DNA from: a virus
IMG/VR virus record: IMGVR_UViG_3300020169_000068
Span: 1-31,963 of that record
DNA length: 31,963 nt
Direction: 5' to 3' (one strand)
The notes beneath the pieces were generated by a model that made no database searches, was not told the DNA's origin, and was given only the letters and a program-made list of their open reading frames with translations. The position numbers and the translations under genes were made by a program. Below, piece after piece: positions 31,742 to 31,963 of the stretch (position 1 is the stretch's first letter; every line of letters starts with the position of its first letter).

Positions 31742-31963
31742 TAAAAGCTACCTCCGATAATATATGTTGTTTCTTTTTCAATGCGATTAGTCGCTTGGTA
31801 TTTCTGTGCTGTGTTGTCATACACTAAGACTGCACCATCTTCTTTGTTGGTGTTATCTATATCAAGAACTTTAGATGTTGTTAGTTGATGGTTCTTCCAT
31901 TCGTCTGCAACGTCGTCATAAATTACTACATCGCCCTCTGAAGGGGTTGTAATAGATACGTCG
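31741..31963 (-). CDS. Partial fibre-like protein, C-terminus only
   Basis: Only the last 73 residues lie within the window; the gene continues to the right. The readable part includes 'TPSEGDVVIYDDVADEWKNH', 'NKEDGAVLVYDNTAQKYQAT' and the end IIGGSF. Two 'G-x-x-x-x-Y-D-x-x-x-x-x-W/Y' beads match those in neighbouring fibres. The stop TAA overlaps the ATG of the following fibre gene (TAATG), so the frame is well supported. Confidence 0.75.
   Translation of the reverse strand, partial: DVSITTPSEGDVVIYDDVADEWKNHQLTTSKVLDIDNTNKEDGAVLVYDNTAQKYQATNRIEKETTYIIGGSF

Noticed and set aside
1-31963. tRNA genes, CRISPR arrays, insertion sequences, attachment sites
   Set aside because: No cloverleaf with a T-loop GGTTCRA, no regularly spaced repeat array, no transposase and no integrase were seen on reading both strands.

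Overview
This window is the virion-structure and lysis half of a tailed phage. Every convincing gene lies on the minus strand, so transcription runs from right (31963) to left (1). A tape measure protein of about 1,270 residues, a tail tube, tail assembly chaperones with a programmed frameshift, and a lambda J-like tail tip point to a long flexible tail (siphovirus-like). There is no sheath gene. The DNA is AT-rich with strong AGGAGG-type ribosome binding sites. The fibre and adhesin style, PhoH and the UUCG hairpins fit a phage of a Gram-negative, probably aquatic, host. I cannot name the host. No terminase, replication or integrase gene is present here.

Layout in transcription order: (1) 31963-23827, tail fibres and adhesins: a partial fibre gene, two fibre proteins with related N-termini, a fibre with a C-terminal S74 chaperone, a glycine- and cysteine-rich adhesin, a 50-residue six-cysteine protein, three accessory genes (unknown, ParB/sulfiredoxin-like, GT42/DUF115-like), a tail collar protein and a second glycine-rich adhesin. 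(2) 23764-23021, PhoH-like ATPase, followed by a 20-bp RNA hairpin. (3) 22930-16535, tail tip: peptidase-like assembly protein, two tip proteins, J-like tip protein with FN3 domains, and two small fibre-like proteins. (4) 16480-15676, lysis: three-TM-family holin and M15 peptidase endolysin. (5) 15675-15427, a 249-base non-coding segment with a 19-bp direct repeat and hairpins. (6) 15426-7390, head: DUF4055 portal, a giant fusion protein, scaffold, and a major capsid protein split by a 41-bp tandem duplication. (7) 7373-421, neck and tail: adaptors, tail terminator, tail tube, G/GT-type chaperones and tape measure, closed by a strong terminator at 386-413. (8) 345-1, a new transcription unit with a 31-residue membrane protein and the start of a possible ADP-ribosyltransferase-like protein.

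The standout is the 1,479-residue gene at 9355-13794. Its N-terminus is a Mu gpF-like minor head protein. Its C-terminal half carries all the catalytic motifs of a T7-type single-subunit RNA polymerase: DFRGRVY, motif A Asp1069, motif B Lys1137/Tyr1145 and motif C His1393-Asp1394. It lies in the usual portal-MuF-scaffold-capsid order, so the polymerase is probably built into the head and may be delivered with the DNA to start transcription. That would be functionally analogous to the N4 virion RNA polymerase but by a different architecture. The repeats in the 15427-15675 gap are the best local candidates for its promoters, but this is only a hypothesis.

No stretch longer than 300 bases lacks a gene. 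The two largest gaps (204-420, which holds a small gene, and 15427-15675) are described as features.
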